A DNA stretch of 64,000 nt from Fragilariopsis cylindrus CCMP1102 (lineage: Eukaryota; Bacillariophyta; Bacillariophyceae; Bacillariales; Bacillariaceae). The notes under the pieces are model-generated. The model had not been told where the DNA came from. It saw only the letters and a list, made by a program, of their open reading frames with translations, and searched no databases. The stretch covers positions 62,001 to 126,000 of the forward strand of contig FMBT01000408.1 of assembly GCA_900095095.1 (NCBI GenBank), written 5' to 3'. This document shows, in pieces, positions 34,072 through 48,083 of the stretch (the first letter of the stretch is position 1; each line of letters begins with the position of its first letter). Both the position numbers and the translations under genes were made by a program.

Positions 34072-37000
34072 ATGTCGTCAACCACTGAAAGTACTGAAAT
34101 TGAAATTGAAATTCCATCTGTGGATAAACGTGAATATAAACATATTACTTTAGGTAATAAAGATAACGGCAGTTGTTGTAAATTAGATGTCTTATTAATA
34201 TCGGATATAGCCACTGATAAAGCAAGTGCCGCTATTGATATAAATATTGGTCAATTATGTGATCCAATACTATCACCGGGTATTGCACATTTTTTAGAAC
34301 ATATGTTATTTATTGGTACTAAAAAATATCCTATTGAAAATGATTATGATTCATTCTTACAAAAAAATGGTGGTTCGTCGAATGCCTTTACTGATTTAGA
34401 ACATACCAATTATTATTTTGATATTCAACATAATTGTTTGGAAGGTGCCTTTGATCGATTTGCACAATGTTTTATAGCACCATTATTTACAGAATCAGCG
34501 TTGGAGCGAGAAGTTCAAGCAGTTGATTCTGAACATGCGAAAAATTTAATGACAGACCAGTGGCGATTATTTCAATTATCGAAAACAAAATTAGTGAATG
34601 GAAATGGCTCTGGCAATAGTGGTGAAAATGGACATCCATTTGGTGGATTTGGTTCAGGGAATGCTGAATCATTACCAACAGTTGTTGTTGGAACTACAAA
34701 GTCTACTACTAAGGATGGTGAAGACAACGACGGCTGCGGCGAGGAGAAGGCTCCCGTCGTCTCCGGTAATGGTACACATATACGTGAACAATTATTAGAT
34801 TTTTTTCAAGTAAACTACAGAAAAAGTTTATCATTATATAAATTAGTGATATTAGGACGTGAATCTTTGGACGAACTTGAAGATATGGTACAAAATATTT
34901 TGGGGAATTAGTTGAAATTTTTGAAGAAAAACAAGAAAAACTTGAAAGTTCTCAAGTAATAGTAACAAAAGAAATGTTAAGAAATGAATTATATCCAAGT
35001 CCGAAACATTGGTATGTCCCCCAACGATTACATATTATACCAATTTCACAAATCCATTCATTGGAATTACAATTTCCAATTCGTGAAATTATATCTTTAT
35101 ATCAAACAAAACCAACACGATATCTATCTCATTTATTAGGTCATGAAGGAAAAGGTTCCTTGTTGTCATATTTAAAAAATCAAAAACAATATGTGACTGA
35201 ATTATATGCGGATGATGGATCAAAAAGTTGTCATGATTTTTCAATTTTTACTATTCATATGGAATTAACATTACATGGATTGACAAATGTCAATGAAATT
35301 ATTACAATAGTATTTGGTTATATTCATTTACTTCAATCAGAAGGTCCCAAAGAATGGATACATAACGAGTCACAAATTATATCAGAAACACAATTTCAAT
35401 TTTTAAGTCAACGTAATCCCATGGATTATACATGTTCACTTGCTGGACGTATGCAGAATTATCCATCTAATCATTATTTAAGTGGTCCCTATAAAACATT
35501 TGATACTAATAATGATTGGTCATCAACAACATCAACATTAATTGAGGAATGTTTAAATGCTCTTAATCCAGACAATATGTTAATCTTACTATCATCACCA
35601 ACATTTGATAATGATAACGGTGATGAAGATAATGATAAGAAGGAACCATCTGTATGTACAGAAGTGGAACCATGGTATGGGACAAAGTATTCAACAATTG
35701 AACTACTTGAAACATCAATGAATACATGGAAATCGATTCAGCATACAACATATCCTGAATTACAATTGCCTGAAGTGAATGATATGATTGCAACAGATTT
35801 GACTTTACTGCATGAAAGTAACGAAAATGGTGAAAGAAATGATGTAGAAGCAACACCAACGGAGTTGTCGTCATCGTCATCGTCAATTTCTTTTCCGAAA
35901 GATCAACCACAATGTATTCATCAAGATTCTAATATGACAATTTGGTATAAACCAGATAATGTATTTGACATGCCAAAAGTTAATATTATGATACGTTTCA
36001 CATCCGGTCAAGGTTCCTTTTCACCACATCAATCCATTGCGGCACAAATATTTACAGAATTAGTAGAAGAACAATGCAATGAATTTTCCTATGAAGCCAC
36101 TATGGCTGGATTGCATTGTGATATTAGTCCATCCTCAGGATCCGGTATCGAATTACAAATTTCTGGTTATAATCATAAAGCACATGTACTTGTGGAAAAA
36201 TTAATTGATACAATCATGGATTTACTTAATAATAAGGAAGACAATAATGATCATATTACAGAATTATTTGATCGTGTGAAATACAAAATTGAACAATCTA
36301 TACAATCATTTCTAGTTGGTCAACCATATCAGCATTCTATTTATGGTGGTGATTTAATATTAGCATCACAAGGAACAACAACAATTGATGATAAATTAAT
36401 TGCATTAAATAGCATTACATTACAGGATGTCATAACATTTGGGAATATATTTATGAAATTTTGTCAATTAGATTCATTAGTACATGGAAATGTATCGGCA
36501 CAGCATACCTATGATATCATTAATATGGTATGGAAAAAGACACGACAACAAGATGGACAACAAAAACAACCGGAGGAGGCATCGGCAGTAGTAGAAGTTG
36601 TTACACCAATCATTCGTACCCCACTCGAAAAACGAGTTATTCAATTGAACAATAGCGATTCGTCGTCGTCATCATCATCACCATCACCATCGTACCTGTA
36701 TCGGTTTGCTGAATTTAATGAAGCGAATACTAATTCATGTGTTGCAATTATTTTACAAATGGGTATACTTGAGATGAAATCAAATGCTATGTTAGCATTT
36801 ATCAATCATTTGATTAGAGAACCAGCATTTAATCAATTACGTACCGAAGAACAATTAGGTTATATTGTCCATACGTCTGTGAAAACAAGTGGTGATCACA
36901 TTAAAGGATTATTAGTATTAATCCAATCTGATTCATTTAATCCAAATCATGTGGAAGAACGGATTGAACTATTTTTAATGAATTATCGACAAAAATTAGT

Positions 37001-37686
37001 GGATATGTCTGAATCAGATTTTCAAACTCATGTCGATGCTATGGTAGCTAGTTTTCTTGAAAAGGTGCGTCGTCGTCGTCGTTTCGTGTGCGTTTGCATT
37101 CTGTCAGAATCAATCTCTCTCTCTTCGTTTTGGGGCGGGTGGACGGGCGACAACCAATCATCTTCTTTTGTATCTTCTTCTTTTTACTCACACTGTCACC
37201 ACGTAACTTCCCCCTGTTTAACACATTTTACTTCATTATATACAGAACAAAAATCTTGGTGAAGAATCTTCTCGGTATTGGCATGTTATTCTTAATAAGA
37301 CGTATGAATTCTCGAGGTATAAAAATCTCGCGGAGCATGTGAAGATGTTGAAGAAATTGGATATGTTACGTTTTTATGACAAGTATGTTGCTATGAACGC
37401 ACCGTGTCGACGAAAACTTTGTGTCCACGTCGTTGCGAAACAGCATGAAGATGAAGACGAGGACGGTGGTGGTACTGCTGTTGCTGCTGAGACTGCTTTG
37501 GCGGCAGCAGATAAAGAAAAGAAAATGGGAGGAGAAGTAGAGGAAATGAAAGAACCCGAAGTGAAGACGGACGCGGCAGCAGTGATCCGTATTGATAATC
37601 CTATTGATTTTAGACATTCGATGCCACTTTATCCCATGCCTATTAAGGCTAATGTGGATGTAGTCGATGTTGGAATCAACAAATAA
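34072..37686 (+). CDS. Insulin-degrading-enzyme-like M16 zinc metallopeptidase
   Basis: ATG 34072; exons 34072-37064 and 37246-37686 (donor AAG|GTGCGT, acceptor TACAG). About 1144 residues. The inverted zinc motif HFLEH (His73, Glu76, His77) and the distal ligand in VDSEH (Glu154) are all present with the same spacing as human IDE. HIREQLLDFF, LVILGRESLDEL and SFLEKNKNLGEESSRYW (across the intron) match IDE through its four-domain chamber; DAPxRxKxxVHVxA appears as NAPCRRKLCVHVVA. Gly/Ser- and Asp-rich inserts lie at 34600-34770 and 35600-35900. The frame breaks at 34892-34895: the A-run is one base short, and restoring it changes MVQNILGN-stop to MVQKYFGELVEIFEEK, as in IDE. IDE-type enzymes cut short peptides in cytosol or organelles. 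Confidence 0.88.
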
Positions 37687-38014
37687 AGAGGAGCGAGGCG
37701 GTAAAACGATCTACTCTTCAGGCCAAAAAAAATTAAAAGAGATAATAAAGAAGAAAAGAAATAACAAGACAAATAAACAAAATCACTAACGAACTAACTA
37801 AAAAATCCATGAATTATGCGTTGATATAGTAGCCAATCTAAAGGTAGTACGTGCGTATGCTGCGGCTACAAACTAGCTAGTCAAGTTAGAATATTAAAAA
37901 TCTATTTTATGTATAATGAGTTGCCTACTCTAGCTATAGTACATTCTCATATTTATATCTATGTTACTCGATAAACGCCCTCCCCACTTGATTCGATCGC
38001 TACCAGTCGTGTAA
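37687..38014. other. Convergent spacer
   Basis: About 330 bp between facing 3' ends; AT-rich, nothing else seen. Confidence 0.5.
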
Positions 38015-41000
38015 CTATGGTTGCTGGTGAGGATGCTGATGTTGGTGGTTGCTGTTATTGGTGTAGAATCCATCCCCTATCGCTTGGTTATTCGGTGTAG
38101 CTATACCCTGCCCTTGAATTTTTCCCGGCGCTCCTATTCCAGCTACTTGTCCCGACATCGGGATTGCCATACCTAGATTGGATGCCGCTACAAGCCTACT
38201 AGTACCATCGTCGGCAGTTACAACGTAGTACCCGCCACCTTGAACCGCTGCTGGTGCACCACCTGTATTCATTCCGGCAGCAGTAGCGTTGGGGATGTTC
38301 GGATTCATCAGTGCTTGATTCATAGAGTATTGTTCCAATTGCTGCTGCTGCAAAGCTAAAGCAGCTTGCTGTTGCTGCAAAAGTATTTGTTGTTGTTGGA
38401 ACTGATGCTGCATCATTGCGAGTTGCTGCTGATAAGCTTGCTGGTCATAATTTCCCATATTTGGATTTTGTATACCAGTATTGTTGCTCGTTACGGCGGC
38501 GCTCGAGTTATTCAGAGGTACGGTGTATTGCATCGGTAGTTGCGTTGTTGATCCAAGAGCAGCAGGTGGAGCAGGTGGGGTACTCATTGCCAATGGAAGG
38601 TTATTGGGGATATTCTCAGCTTCGAGTTCCGTTGGTGGTGGGCCTATGTATATCCCACTATCGTGACTCGATGCGTACACGACCTGTTGATGACGAGAAT
38701 CTATTTCAGCTGGTACGCGTGATGTTGCAGTAACATCTCCTTCTCCAAACGAGCGGCTAGTAGCCACGGGGAAGCGTCGTTGTTGATGATTCCCATTATG
38801 CAGTACTTGATGTGTACCATACGATCCACTCTGACTTCCTAGGTTGGTGTGATGATACGTTGATCGACTATTGTTCGAGCTCATGGTCGTAGCCGACGTT
38901 GAAGCTGTCATGCTGCCTGTCGTTACCGAATCTCCTGGGCCTGTAGGAACAACTCCAGGTCGCTGTAGTGCGAGCGCAAAATCAACTTCAGCGAAAGATC
39001 CAGGTAAGTTAACTAAGTTACCTGCTTCAGAATAGCTTTGAGGGCCATACATAATACTCTGTGGACCTGCAGCAGCAGACATTTGGTATGAGCCTGGACG
39101 CATCTGAGGACCTGCTGCTGCTTGGTTCGTAAATTCGTCACTATAACTTGACACAGAAAGCGTCTCGGATGAAACACTACGTACGGTCGGCAATCCATCT
39201 TGACTATAGGGACTTTCAGATCGAGAACGATTGCGACTATAACTTCGATGCTGTCTGGCTGCTTGTTGCTTCTCCCGCGTCTTTTGAACATTCAATAACT
39301 TTCTTCGGTATATGGTTGGATCGGAAGGTGCCTCCCAATATAAGTTCAACATTATGTTGGCTTGGTTATCATCCTTAATTGGTCCTGTGTTTGCTTCCAT
39401 AGTAGCACCTGTCAAAAATGGGTGGTTCACTACCTGAGATGCCGTCCATCGTTTCCACGGATCTGGGTCTAGGATGCCTGTACATTAAGTTCCACGGGAG
39501 TGAGATATAAAAAAGAGGAATAAATGTTAGATTAGTTTCTACTCGTTACAAGAAAGGAATATAAAATCGAATCAAATAATCATAAAACAACCCAATGGAA
39601 TAACAATAATGAAAGAATACAATTTTACATACCGTAAAGGAAATGAACGAAATATTGCAAGAGACGGACGTCTTCTTGTTTCCCACTTTGTCCCTTATCA
39701 AGAACAATATCCGATAATCGAGTACGTTTGAAATATCGATTCCCGGGTTGTTTCTCCAACTTAGTAAGTCCCCCTTTCTTTTTGATATCTTTTTGTGAAA
39801 GAGATGCGATATATTCCTGTTGAGTTTTAATCCTCCATTGTGGTAACGGGCGAGGTGGTTGTGAACCTGGTCGGCTTTCGGGAGGAATCGGACTTGGTGA
39901 TCGAGGATTCGTCGCAGAAGGTGCTGGTGGAGTTGGTGTTGGAGTTGGAGCAGGTACAAACTTAACGAAGAATTTAGACGTTTTTGATCCTTGATCAAGC
40001 ATCCAGTCTGGTGTATCACCTATCATTTCACTGATACGTCCCAACTGATTGTGCTCGTGAACACCCGGTAAGATAGGTAGACCCAAAAATAGCTCGGCTG
40101 CAACACATCCCAATGACCACATATCAATAGCAGAATCATAAGCAAGACCGATTAACACTTCCGGACTACGATAAAAACGAGATTGGATATAGGTATGGGA
40201 CATCTGACCTTCGAAACACGCTGAACCAAAATCGATTAACTTGATCTTTTGATCCGCCATCACTGTAGTAGTTATTGTAGATAGAGAAGCGTCGTCGTTA
40301 CCATCAGAGTTACCCGTTATCGTCGTCGCTGCCGCTGACTTGCCCGTTTCTTCTACTTGTATCGCCGTTCGTTTGCTTTCACCTGCACTCATTACTGATT
40401 CAGCATCATCATCACTAACCAACAATATATTTTCAGGTTTCAAATCGCAATGAACAATACTTTTTTGGCCTAATGCTCTTGCTCCCAATACAGCCTGCCG
40501 GACCATTGTTTGTACCACACCCAACGGCAGGCCACGAAATTGTCGTTTTTTCAATACCTCATAAAGGTTCATCCCCAATAGCTCGAAAACAAGACATAAA
40601 TGATCCTTGTACATAAAGTAGCATACCATATCGACCATGTAGTCAGTATTACTACTGCTACCGTCATTACCGGACGACGACGTTGACGTCGTTAATGCAC
40701 GAATGACATCGATTTCAATAGCAGCCTGTCTTGTATATGCCGGTTTTGCCTTTACAATCTTAACGGCAACATATTTTCCAGTTTGACTGTTTAGACATTT
40801 AAATACTTGTGCGAATGTACCCTGTCCCAATAATGATCGTACACGAAAATCAGTATATGCTGATGCACCTGAACCCCTTTGCCGTATTTTCGAACCATCG
40901 TCACCGCCATTCGAATTCGTTTTGTTGTTGAGTACATGTACTTGCTTACGAGGTACACTTAGCGTATCATTCTTATATACGATAAGATTCCCTTCAGTAT

Positions 41001-42933
41001 TATCACATAAATTATAATTGGTACCAGAAATACCTTCTGATGGTTGCGTTAAACATTTTCCTCTTGGTGGTGGTAATGCATTATAACTTCGAGATGAATT
41101 ACAGGTACGTGTACCAATAGATGATGCCCGTGTTCCAATTGATGATGATGCAATGATCGAATTATCATTATCTCCTCTACCACCATCCCCAACACTTTGT
41201 GTTGAGCGTTGATTAATATTAGTATTATTCGTTGCACGGGAACGACCATTAGAAGAATCGGATGATGAACGTTTATTAGTACAAGAATCGGATTCAATAA
41301 CGGCAGAAAGAGAACCACGACGCTGATGATATATACTGTTATGATTGTTGTGATTGTGACTGTGATTGTGACTGCTAATATGATGATGAGAACTATTATT
41401 ATTATTGTTGTTGTTATGGGCATCTCCAATTGTATTGTTGTTGTTGATATTGCTACTACTGCTACTACCATCCCCAGCAAGTGTCATCTGAGCAAATGCA
41501 CGCCGATCAGGGGATACATCGTGATTATGATCATGATTCTGCTTCTGATTCGACTGCGGCTGTCTTCTTTGATGTTGTTGTTGTTCCTTTACGTTACCTG
41601 TATTTGTATTAGGATTGGTACGTTGATATTCTGTATGCCATAATCGAAATAGATCATTTGCATTTGCTGTCAACTTTCGTACAACATTACCCTTACCATT
41701 ATCATCTTCATTTGTTGCTCTTTGTTGTTTTTGTCTTTGTTCTTTCTCTTGCTGTTCGATAGCAGCACCTTTATTATAAGGAACAAACACAGAACTAGGA
41801 TTATTGACGCTACCTATCCGAACAGGATGTTGTTGGTGTATTCTATTGTGCGGTTGCCCTCTTGCTGAAGAAGCTGACGAGATGTCATCACCATGTACAC
41901 TCCTACTTAGTTTTTGTCCTAATCTTCGATACGCTTCATCAACAGCAGCACTACGTGCAGTACTTGCTTGAGATTGCTGAGCTTGAGATTGCTGAGCTTG
42001 AGAAGTACCGTCAGTAACTGAACCATATATACTAGAATAATGACTTTGAACTGTCCCACCTGCTTGGCCTCCTCCTCCTCCTCCTCCTTGACTTTGATAA
42101 TCAATATAATAAGACTGTTGCGATTGCGATTGCTGCGAGTATTGTGATTGTGATTGTGAGTATTGCGATTGAGATATTTGCGAGCTATAGCTACCGTGGT
42201 AATGTTGTGATTCCTGCTGTTGCTGTTGCTCGTATTGCTGCTGTAGTTGCTGTTGTTCATACTGTTGTTGTAGTTCGTACTGTTGCTGTTGCTCATGCTG
42301 TTGTTGTTGTTGCTCATGCTGCTGTTGTTGCTCATATTGCTCCTGCAGATATTGCTGCTGCATATACTGCTCCTGCTGTGGTTGACTATTGTTGTCATAG
42401 TGCTGTTCCTGCTGTTGATACTGCTGCTGCTGGTACTGTTGATGTTGAGGTACCGTTCCGAGTTGTTGACGATACTGTTGCTGGTACTGTTGTTGTTGCT
42501 GTCGACGAGATTGCTGTTGCTGTTGACGATGCTGCCGATGATCACGATTATGATGAGCAGCTAATGATGCACCGAGTCCACCTCCACCTATACCTCCTAT
42601 GGCATCATCACTACCTGCTGTACCACTGTTCCTTGTACCACTTCTTGTACTTTTACCACTACCACTACCACTTGTTCTACTTTGTTTCGATCCAGAGCTT
42701 ACGCTATTACTGCCACGACTTTTGTTACTACTTTTGTTACTACCAGAAGCTTGGGACGAGGATGATCCTCGTACAACACCACCACCACCACCACTACCAC
42801 CACCGCCCAGTGGTATTTGCATTCCATGATTGTGACGATAATATTCTTCTGCCCGGCGTTGCTGCCGCTGCTGCTGTTGTTGTTCATTCTGGTGTTGGAC
42901 CAGCATAGCGTGATTCCGTAATGATTGATCCAT
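38015..42933 (-). CDS. YAK1-like DYRK-family protein kinase with polyQ tails
   Basis: Exon 1 is 42933-39633 and exon 2 is 39477-38015 (donor G|GTATGT, acceptor TACAG); 1587 residues. Residues 1-690 are Gln-, Ser-, Asn- and His-rich. The kinase starts at about 696: LLGQGTFAQVFK, VAVKIVKAKPAY, HLCLVFELLGMNLYE, IVHCDLKPENILL (about 828), LIDFGSACF (about 900), YIQSRFYRSPEVL and AIDMWSLGC. The KNKPAY-type motif and exon 2's GILDPDPWKRWT place it with YAK1. A 50-residue Ser/Thr/Asp insert separates the catalytic loop from DFG, and a Pro-rich insert precedes the last lobe. The activation loop has HTY where DYRKs have YxY; the second Tyr is kept. YAK1 kinases restrain growth under stress. The C-terminus is Gln-rich. 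Confidence 0.9.
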
Positions 42934-43261
42934 CTTATATATATACTATATATATACTATATTTGTTCTCGTGTATCAACAACTTCTTTCGTCGCTCTTC
43001 AAATAGAGAGTGAATAGGCCGATCCGTTTCGCTTTTTCTTTTTCCACGACGACCCCTTTCCTTCGTTCGGCGAGATCAAGCAGGTCAAAAAATCCCCCTC
43101 CTCTTCTTGTTGTTGAGGAAATAATTTATCTGTACTGCTCGTAGTCTTCTCATTGGGTCTACAGGTGCACTGACTGTTTTTTCTTTTCTTGTTTTGTCCT
43201 GCAGTTTTCCTTGTCGATGTACCTTTGTATTGTAGCGCAACGTTTTCTAACAGGACATCCG

Positions 43262-43294
<33 letters not shown>

Positions 43295-45327
43295 AATAGT
43301 ATCTGATACCAGAAAACGCTACGACAAACGTATGTAGAAGACGTTCACAATAGGTAACAGAGTGTCTCACTTGGTGTCAAAGATTATATTATTGCCTGCT
43401 TAACAACAAGAACGATAATGAACCATTCTTCTCTCTACCACAGATGGACAAGAAGATGATTGATCAATTCTTCTTATCGTATGACTGTCATAACACACTT
43501 CTTGTTTGTCTTTGGTAGCGTTGATCTTTGGTAGCGTTGAGGTTGCTGACTCAGATTGAATGCGCATAAAGCATCTGTAACAAGATGAGACGCAATTAAA
43601 TTTAGTTGCGAATGTAAAGAAATAGTGAGGATGTGGCAATTGTACCACTGATTTGAGTGGCGTGTTACAAACGAATACGTAGACAAAAAAATTCAATCCC
43701 TTCAATTTCGATGATTTTAATATGTATTTTCTGTGATGTCATCACGCGTGTCGTCGTTCCAATATCCATTTATCTATTGTGGCGCAGCTATTTAGTGGAA
43801 ACAGTTAATTTGGTTGCATCACAAATTTTTAACACGTATATTAAATAAGTTCCACTAGAGTATTGGATCTGTATCAATGACTATCTGAGTTATTCCTATC
43901 TAACCCCTTCTGAATGCACACACACAAGGTGTTTACAATAATGGCGAATCAAAGAACAACTTCTAAAATTATACTACTTACACTATGGAAATAATATATG
44001 TGTAAAGAAAAAAAAGAACAACATAATAAAGAATTGGAATGTCGTGGAGCAGAAATGCATTATTTAAAAAACATGGTCGAAGTGGTCGATGGATTATTAG
44101 TACTTGTACCGTACGGTACTGTGCAAGCGCATAGTAGTCGTGGATCGGAGTGGTTGTTGTTGTTGTGAGATACAAATAATAATCATGGTAAGTTGCACTG
44201 TCAGCTAGCTGTAACAGTACGAAGCTGTATGCTGTATGCTATATGCTGTGAGATATTTTTAGTTTTTTCACAACAACTACTCTAATGGAACTTCACTTAG
44301 CATGGTTTCTTAGATAGATGTTCGATAGAATAATAATAATAATAATAATAATAAAGTCCTCCTTGCAACAACAACGCATACCTCTTACTTTCCCCCAATA
44401 TGATGGTCAAGAAGATTTTACTGAAACCCTAACTAAGCTTGGACACTCAGTCAGCTTGCGGTGTAAGAATCAAACACTAATCCAAGGAGAACAACAGTCT
44501 CATCATTGAACTGTACTGTAGTGTAGAGAGAGCAACAAAGCAATGCCAACAAACTAATCACACAATTTTTATATTTGCTCCTCCTACCACTTACTGACCA
44601 CCAATTGAGGATTTGATTGAACCATTCTATTGTATGTCTGTCATCCAATTAATTACATTCTTTGGTCTATTTTCTTGCATATCTCAAGGCTTTTGAAGTT
44701 GTAGTTTTAAGCACATTGTATGTGGTCTTTTTTGGTGAAGTAATCCACAAGCAGCATATTGGACAGTGAAAATGCGTAGTGTAGCCTGCCTTACAACAGT
44801 GATGTCCATATTTCTTATGGAAACATTACAAACCCCATGCTGCTTAGTTAGCATACACCACCTAATTTCCACTGCCAGCTACGCTGTATGAACATAAGTT
44901 GTACGATATGCTGTGATGGGATTATTTTGGCCCAGCCTTCACTGAGCAAGTCGAATAGGAGTACAGACATGCACAGCGCTGTTTTAGTAAGTAGAAATTC
45001 AGATACAGTCAATCAATCAACCACTACACACACACCACTAGTACAGTTTCTACACAAGGAGAATCTGAAGTCAGTGCCAATGCAGAAAGTAGTCCTGCAG
45101 AATCAGACACCACAGAAAGTCCCATCATCTTTTGCGAGAGTCAAAGTTGTCCATCTAACCTAGTTACATAGAAGTAGAATAAACGCCGCTTCCTTCGGGA
45201 AGCCAAGCTAGAGCACCTAAGACGTGCTGAATAGAGACATTTGACCCCTAATAACAATCATTCTACAAATACAACTTCAATAATAATAACATTTTCTTAT
45301 TACATACCATCAAGGTAGTTACTCTAA
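42934..45327. other. Promoter of the kinase gene and gene-poor spacer
   Basis: Has (CT)n at 43261-43294, (AAT)n at 44331-44353 and an uneven TA tract at 42936-42962. Small open frames (for example 44888-45163 +, with a true ATG) have no recognisable domain. CGCTTCCTTCGGGAAGC at 45190-45206 forms a tight hairpin. Confidence 0.4.
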
Positions 45328-47267
45328 TCAACTAACCTCCACAAATTCTTTCAAATTCGAATAGAACAAGTGGTTCCACCAATCTGGTGGGCCAGGGAGC
45401 AAATAGTGCATGCAATCTATGGAGGATGGGTGTCCATCGTGGCGGAGGGCGGTCATCCAATACACATCCAAGAGGTCCACAGAAGCCCCCAGCCAGTTTT
45501 GGTTTTGGAACATCCTGTTATTCCGGATCCGGATGGATTGCATTTCCATGTATCGGTTATACCTCACGAACAGGTTCCAGTCGTATTGCGTCGAGGAGGC
45601 AAACTTTTGTTGGAAAGCCCCAAACGTATGCAGCGGTTCTGGGTCTTTCATCTTGCTGCAACCATCGTGGCCTGCCGACACGGTCCGAAGCCATACCACA
45701 TCTGAGGGACGGGGATGTCTATCCAGGAAACAATAAAACTAGTGAACATTTCCTTGAAAGCGGGCATGGAATGGAAGTGAGGACCAACACCGCTGAGCAG
45801 CAGGGTCCTTCCTTGTCGATCAGGATCGTACGACAGGTACTCCTTCTGCCACGGACAATACCCATCTTCGTCAGGGAAGAGGGAGGGTTTGGGTCGGATG
45901 CCGTAACACGTAAAATACTCAGCCTTTAGGTCTTTTTCGGTACCCATCCGTTGCTGCATCTGGTGACGCCCCTTTTCTTGCTGAGAAAGAACAAGAGGTG
46001 GGATTGTTTCATTATTATTGCTTGCCTTTGTTTCTACCAGTAGGGGCATCAAATGGTTTGTTCTATAGAACACAACCGATACTGTAGAAGCATTTTCAGT
46101 ATTGCTTTCCATGCCCGTGCTGCTGTGGTTGCAAACAATGCTTTGCTCGTACCGCATCCTGTATCTTGGCCTTAAATGAGAATGAACATTGGTTGTCCCC
46201 CATTCCCCAATGATATGGAAAAAAGATATCAACCGCATGTACTCCATGGAATCCCCCAAAACCATTAATCTTGTAACATTCAACGCGGCAACAGAACGGC
46301 AGAATCCTTCGCGGGTCAGGAGCTCCACCTCCCCTCCTTCTTCCTCGCAATACGAATTGTAGTCACCGTTGTCGTTGTCGTCTGCATCCTCCAGTGATGG
46401 CTGCTGCCACATCCATGAGCTGTGGTTGTATGGTCCATTTGCAAGTTCCTTTCCCATTATCCACGTGGTATCAACGTAGTAGGATGCGTTGGCGTATGCC
46501 GCATCATACCTCCACAACCCGCGGCGGCCCCGGATACGGTTACACCTCCTCCTTCGGCGATGTAGGTTAGAAGGATTGCCATTGCCATTGTCATCGCCAT
46601 CTTTTTCCTGTCTCTTGCTAATTTTTGACAGCGTCGTCGTCTTGCACCCGTCACATTGCTCATAGTCGTAGCCGTTGTTGTTATTGTTGTAGGAAACGAT
46701 AGGAATACTGCTCGTTGTTGTTTCCTCCAACAAGGGGAGGTACCTGTACAAAAACGATTGCATTGCCCTTAGAAAATTTGTGTCTACTTCCTCTACTCGT
46801 TCCTCCTTGTTGTTTACGATGCTGCTGCTGTTGTTGAGATGACAATCGGCAGGTATCTGGATGGATACGTTGGATGCGACGTACCCCGGAACAATGTCCA
46901 GCAACGGAGAAAAATCGTACTCCTTGACAAGAAGATAGGGTAGAGACGGTGGGCATTTCAGCAACACAATAGCAACGCCGCTGTTTCCCCCGTCGTCGTC
47001 ATCTTCTACTGGGGATGGCGACAGTGCCTGCATTTCCACCACCACTACTACAGATTCAGAATCAGTAGTGTGGGGATCCATTGGTGTCGGAATGTGCAAC
47101 TGCAGGGATGGATGAAACAGTGCCATACATACCAACACAGAGACTATGACTAATATTATAATTGTTCTCATACTCGGTTTGGAAGACTTTGTTCCTTCTT
47201 TTCCGCTACCAGATGGTCGCTTGCGTCGTGATCGATGTTGCTTGCGTCGTGATTGATGGGTCGCCAT
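45328..47267 (-). CDS. PC-esterase/TBL (PMR5)-like type II membrane protein
   Basis: ATG at 47267. A basic cytoplasmic tail (HQSRRKQHRSRRKR) is followed by one TM helix, TIIILVIVSVLVCMALF (residues 35-51), as in Golgi type II enzymes. The lumenal part has CNRIRGRRGLWRYD, then the GDS box LMVLGDSMEY (residue 338). The downstream frame (45328-45699) supplies VVWLRTVSAGH and the DxxH box ALRHDGHP followed by DCMHYLLPGPPDWWNHLFY, matching the TBL C-terminus (DCxHWCLPGxPDxWNxLL). GDS and DxxH together form the Ser-His-Asp triad of polysaccharide O-acetyltransferases in this family. The two parts are in different frames: one base is short at about 45698-45702. The substrate here is unknown. Together the parts give about 645 residues. 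Confidence 0.82.
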
Positions 47268-47339
47268 TGTATCGGGTTGCTGTTCTAAGCTTATTTGTTT
47301 ATCAATTTATGACGCAATTGGTGATCGAATCGCTTTTTC

Positions 47340-48083
47340 CCTGTCTTCTTCTTATGCTGTTAATCCAGTTGGACTATCGGCGCCAGACGCGGTGGCGTTA
47401 GCTTCGGCTTGTTTTGGAATAGAACTCTCTTCCTATATTATGATGTCTTCGTGTACTTGTATTCTATCTAGTAGCAGGTTTCATTTATTACAGTACGTCA
47501 ATCTACCCAATCGAAAACGATTTTGGTTCTTGATGTGCAGATCGGATGAAACGAATCTTTTACCTCTTCTACTGAAAATCCAGCAGGATTATCGGCGTCA
47601 GATGCGGCAGTGTTGGCTTCGGCTTGTCGATATGAAGCTTATGGTTCACTATCTTCTGTATTATTATTACTATTATTATTACCAATATTAATATGAATTA
47701 AAGTAAATAAATCGACACCTTCGTTGTCTTTCTCAAAAATCGAGGAAATAAGACGAAATACTATTCAATATCTTCTTCTTTTTATGAAGGGATGTTTCTT
47801 CTTCTTAATCGAATTACTATTCGATATCTTCTTTTTCTTGTTCTGGAAATCCGATTGGATTAACGATCGAATTAATATTCGATATCTTCTTCTTCTGTTC
47901 TGGAAATCCGATAGGATTAACAATCGAATTAATATTCGATATCTTCTTCTTGTTCTGAAAATCCAGATGGATTATCGTAGGCGAAGCTTCGGCTTCTAGA
48001 TCTAAAGGTTCTGGTTCACTTTCTTCTGTATTATTATCAGTAGTATCCCTGCATAAGTGCACGGTAAGTTGCTGATTTTCCAT
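47340..48083 (-). repeat. Degenerate coding-derived tandem repeats
   Basis: On the minus strand 48083-47817 opens with MENQQLTVHLC and TEESEPEPLDLEAEAS, then repeats NSIVNPIGFPEQKKKISNI (about 57-60 bp units, 47818-47990). Diverged copies of the Glu/Ala part occur at about 47640-47570 (QAEANTAASDADNPAGF) and 47420-47345 (QAEANATASGADSPTGL), in other frames and with stops. This may be a decayed repetitive gene. No family recognised. Confidence 0.55.

Noticed and set aside
42144-42908. 254-codon plus-strand ORF of Ala/Val/Ile-rich composition
   Set aside because: Antisense of the CAG/CAA-rich N-terminus of the YAK1-like kinase.
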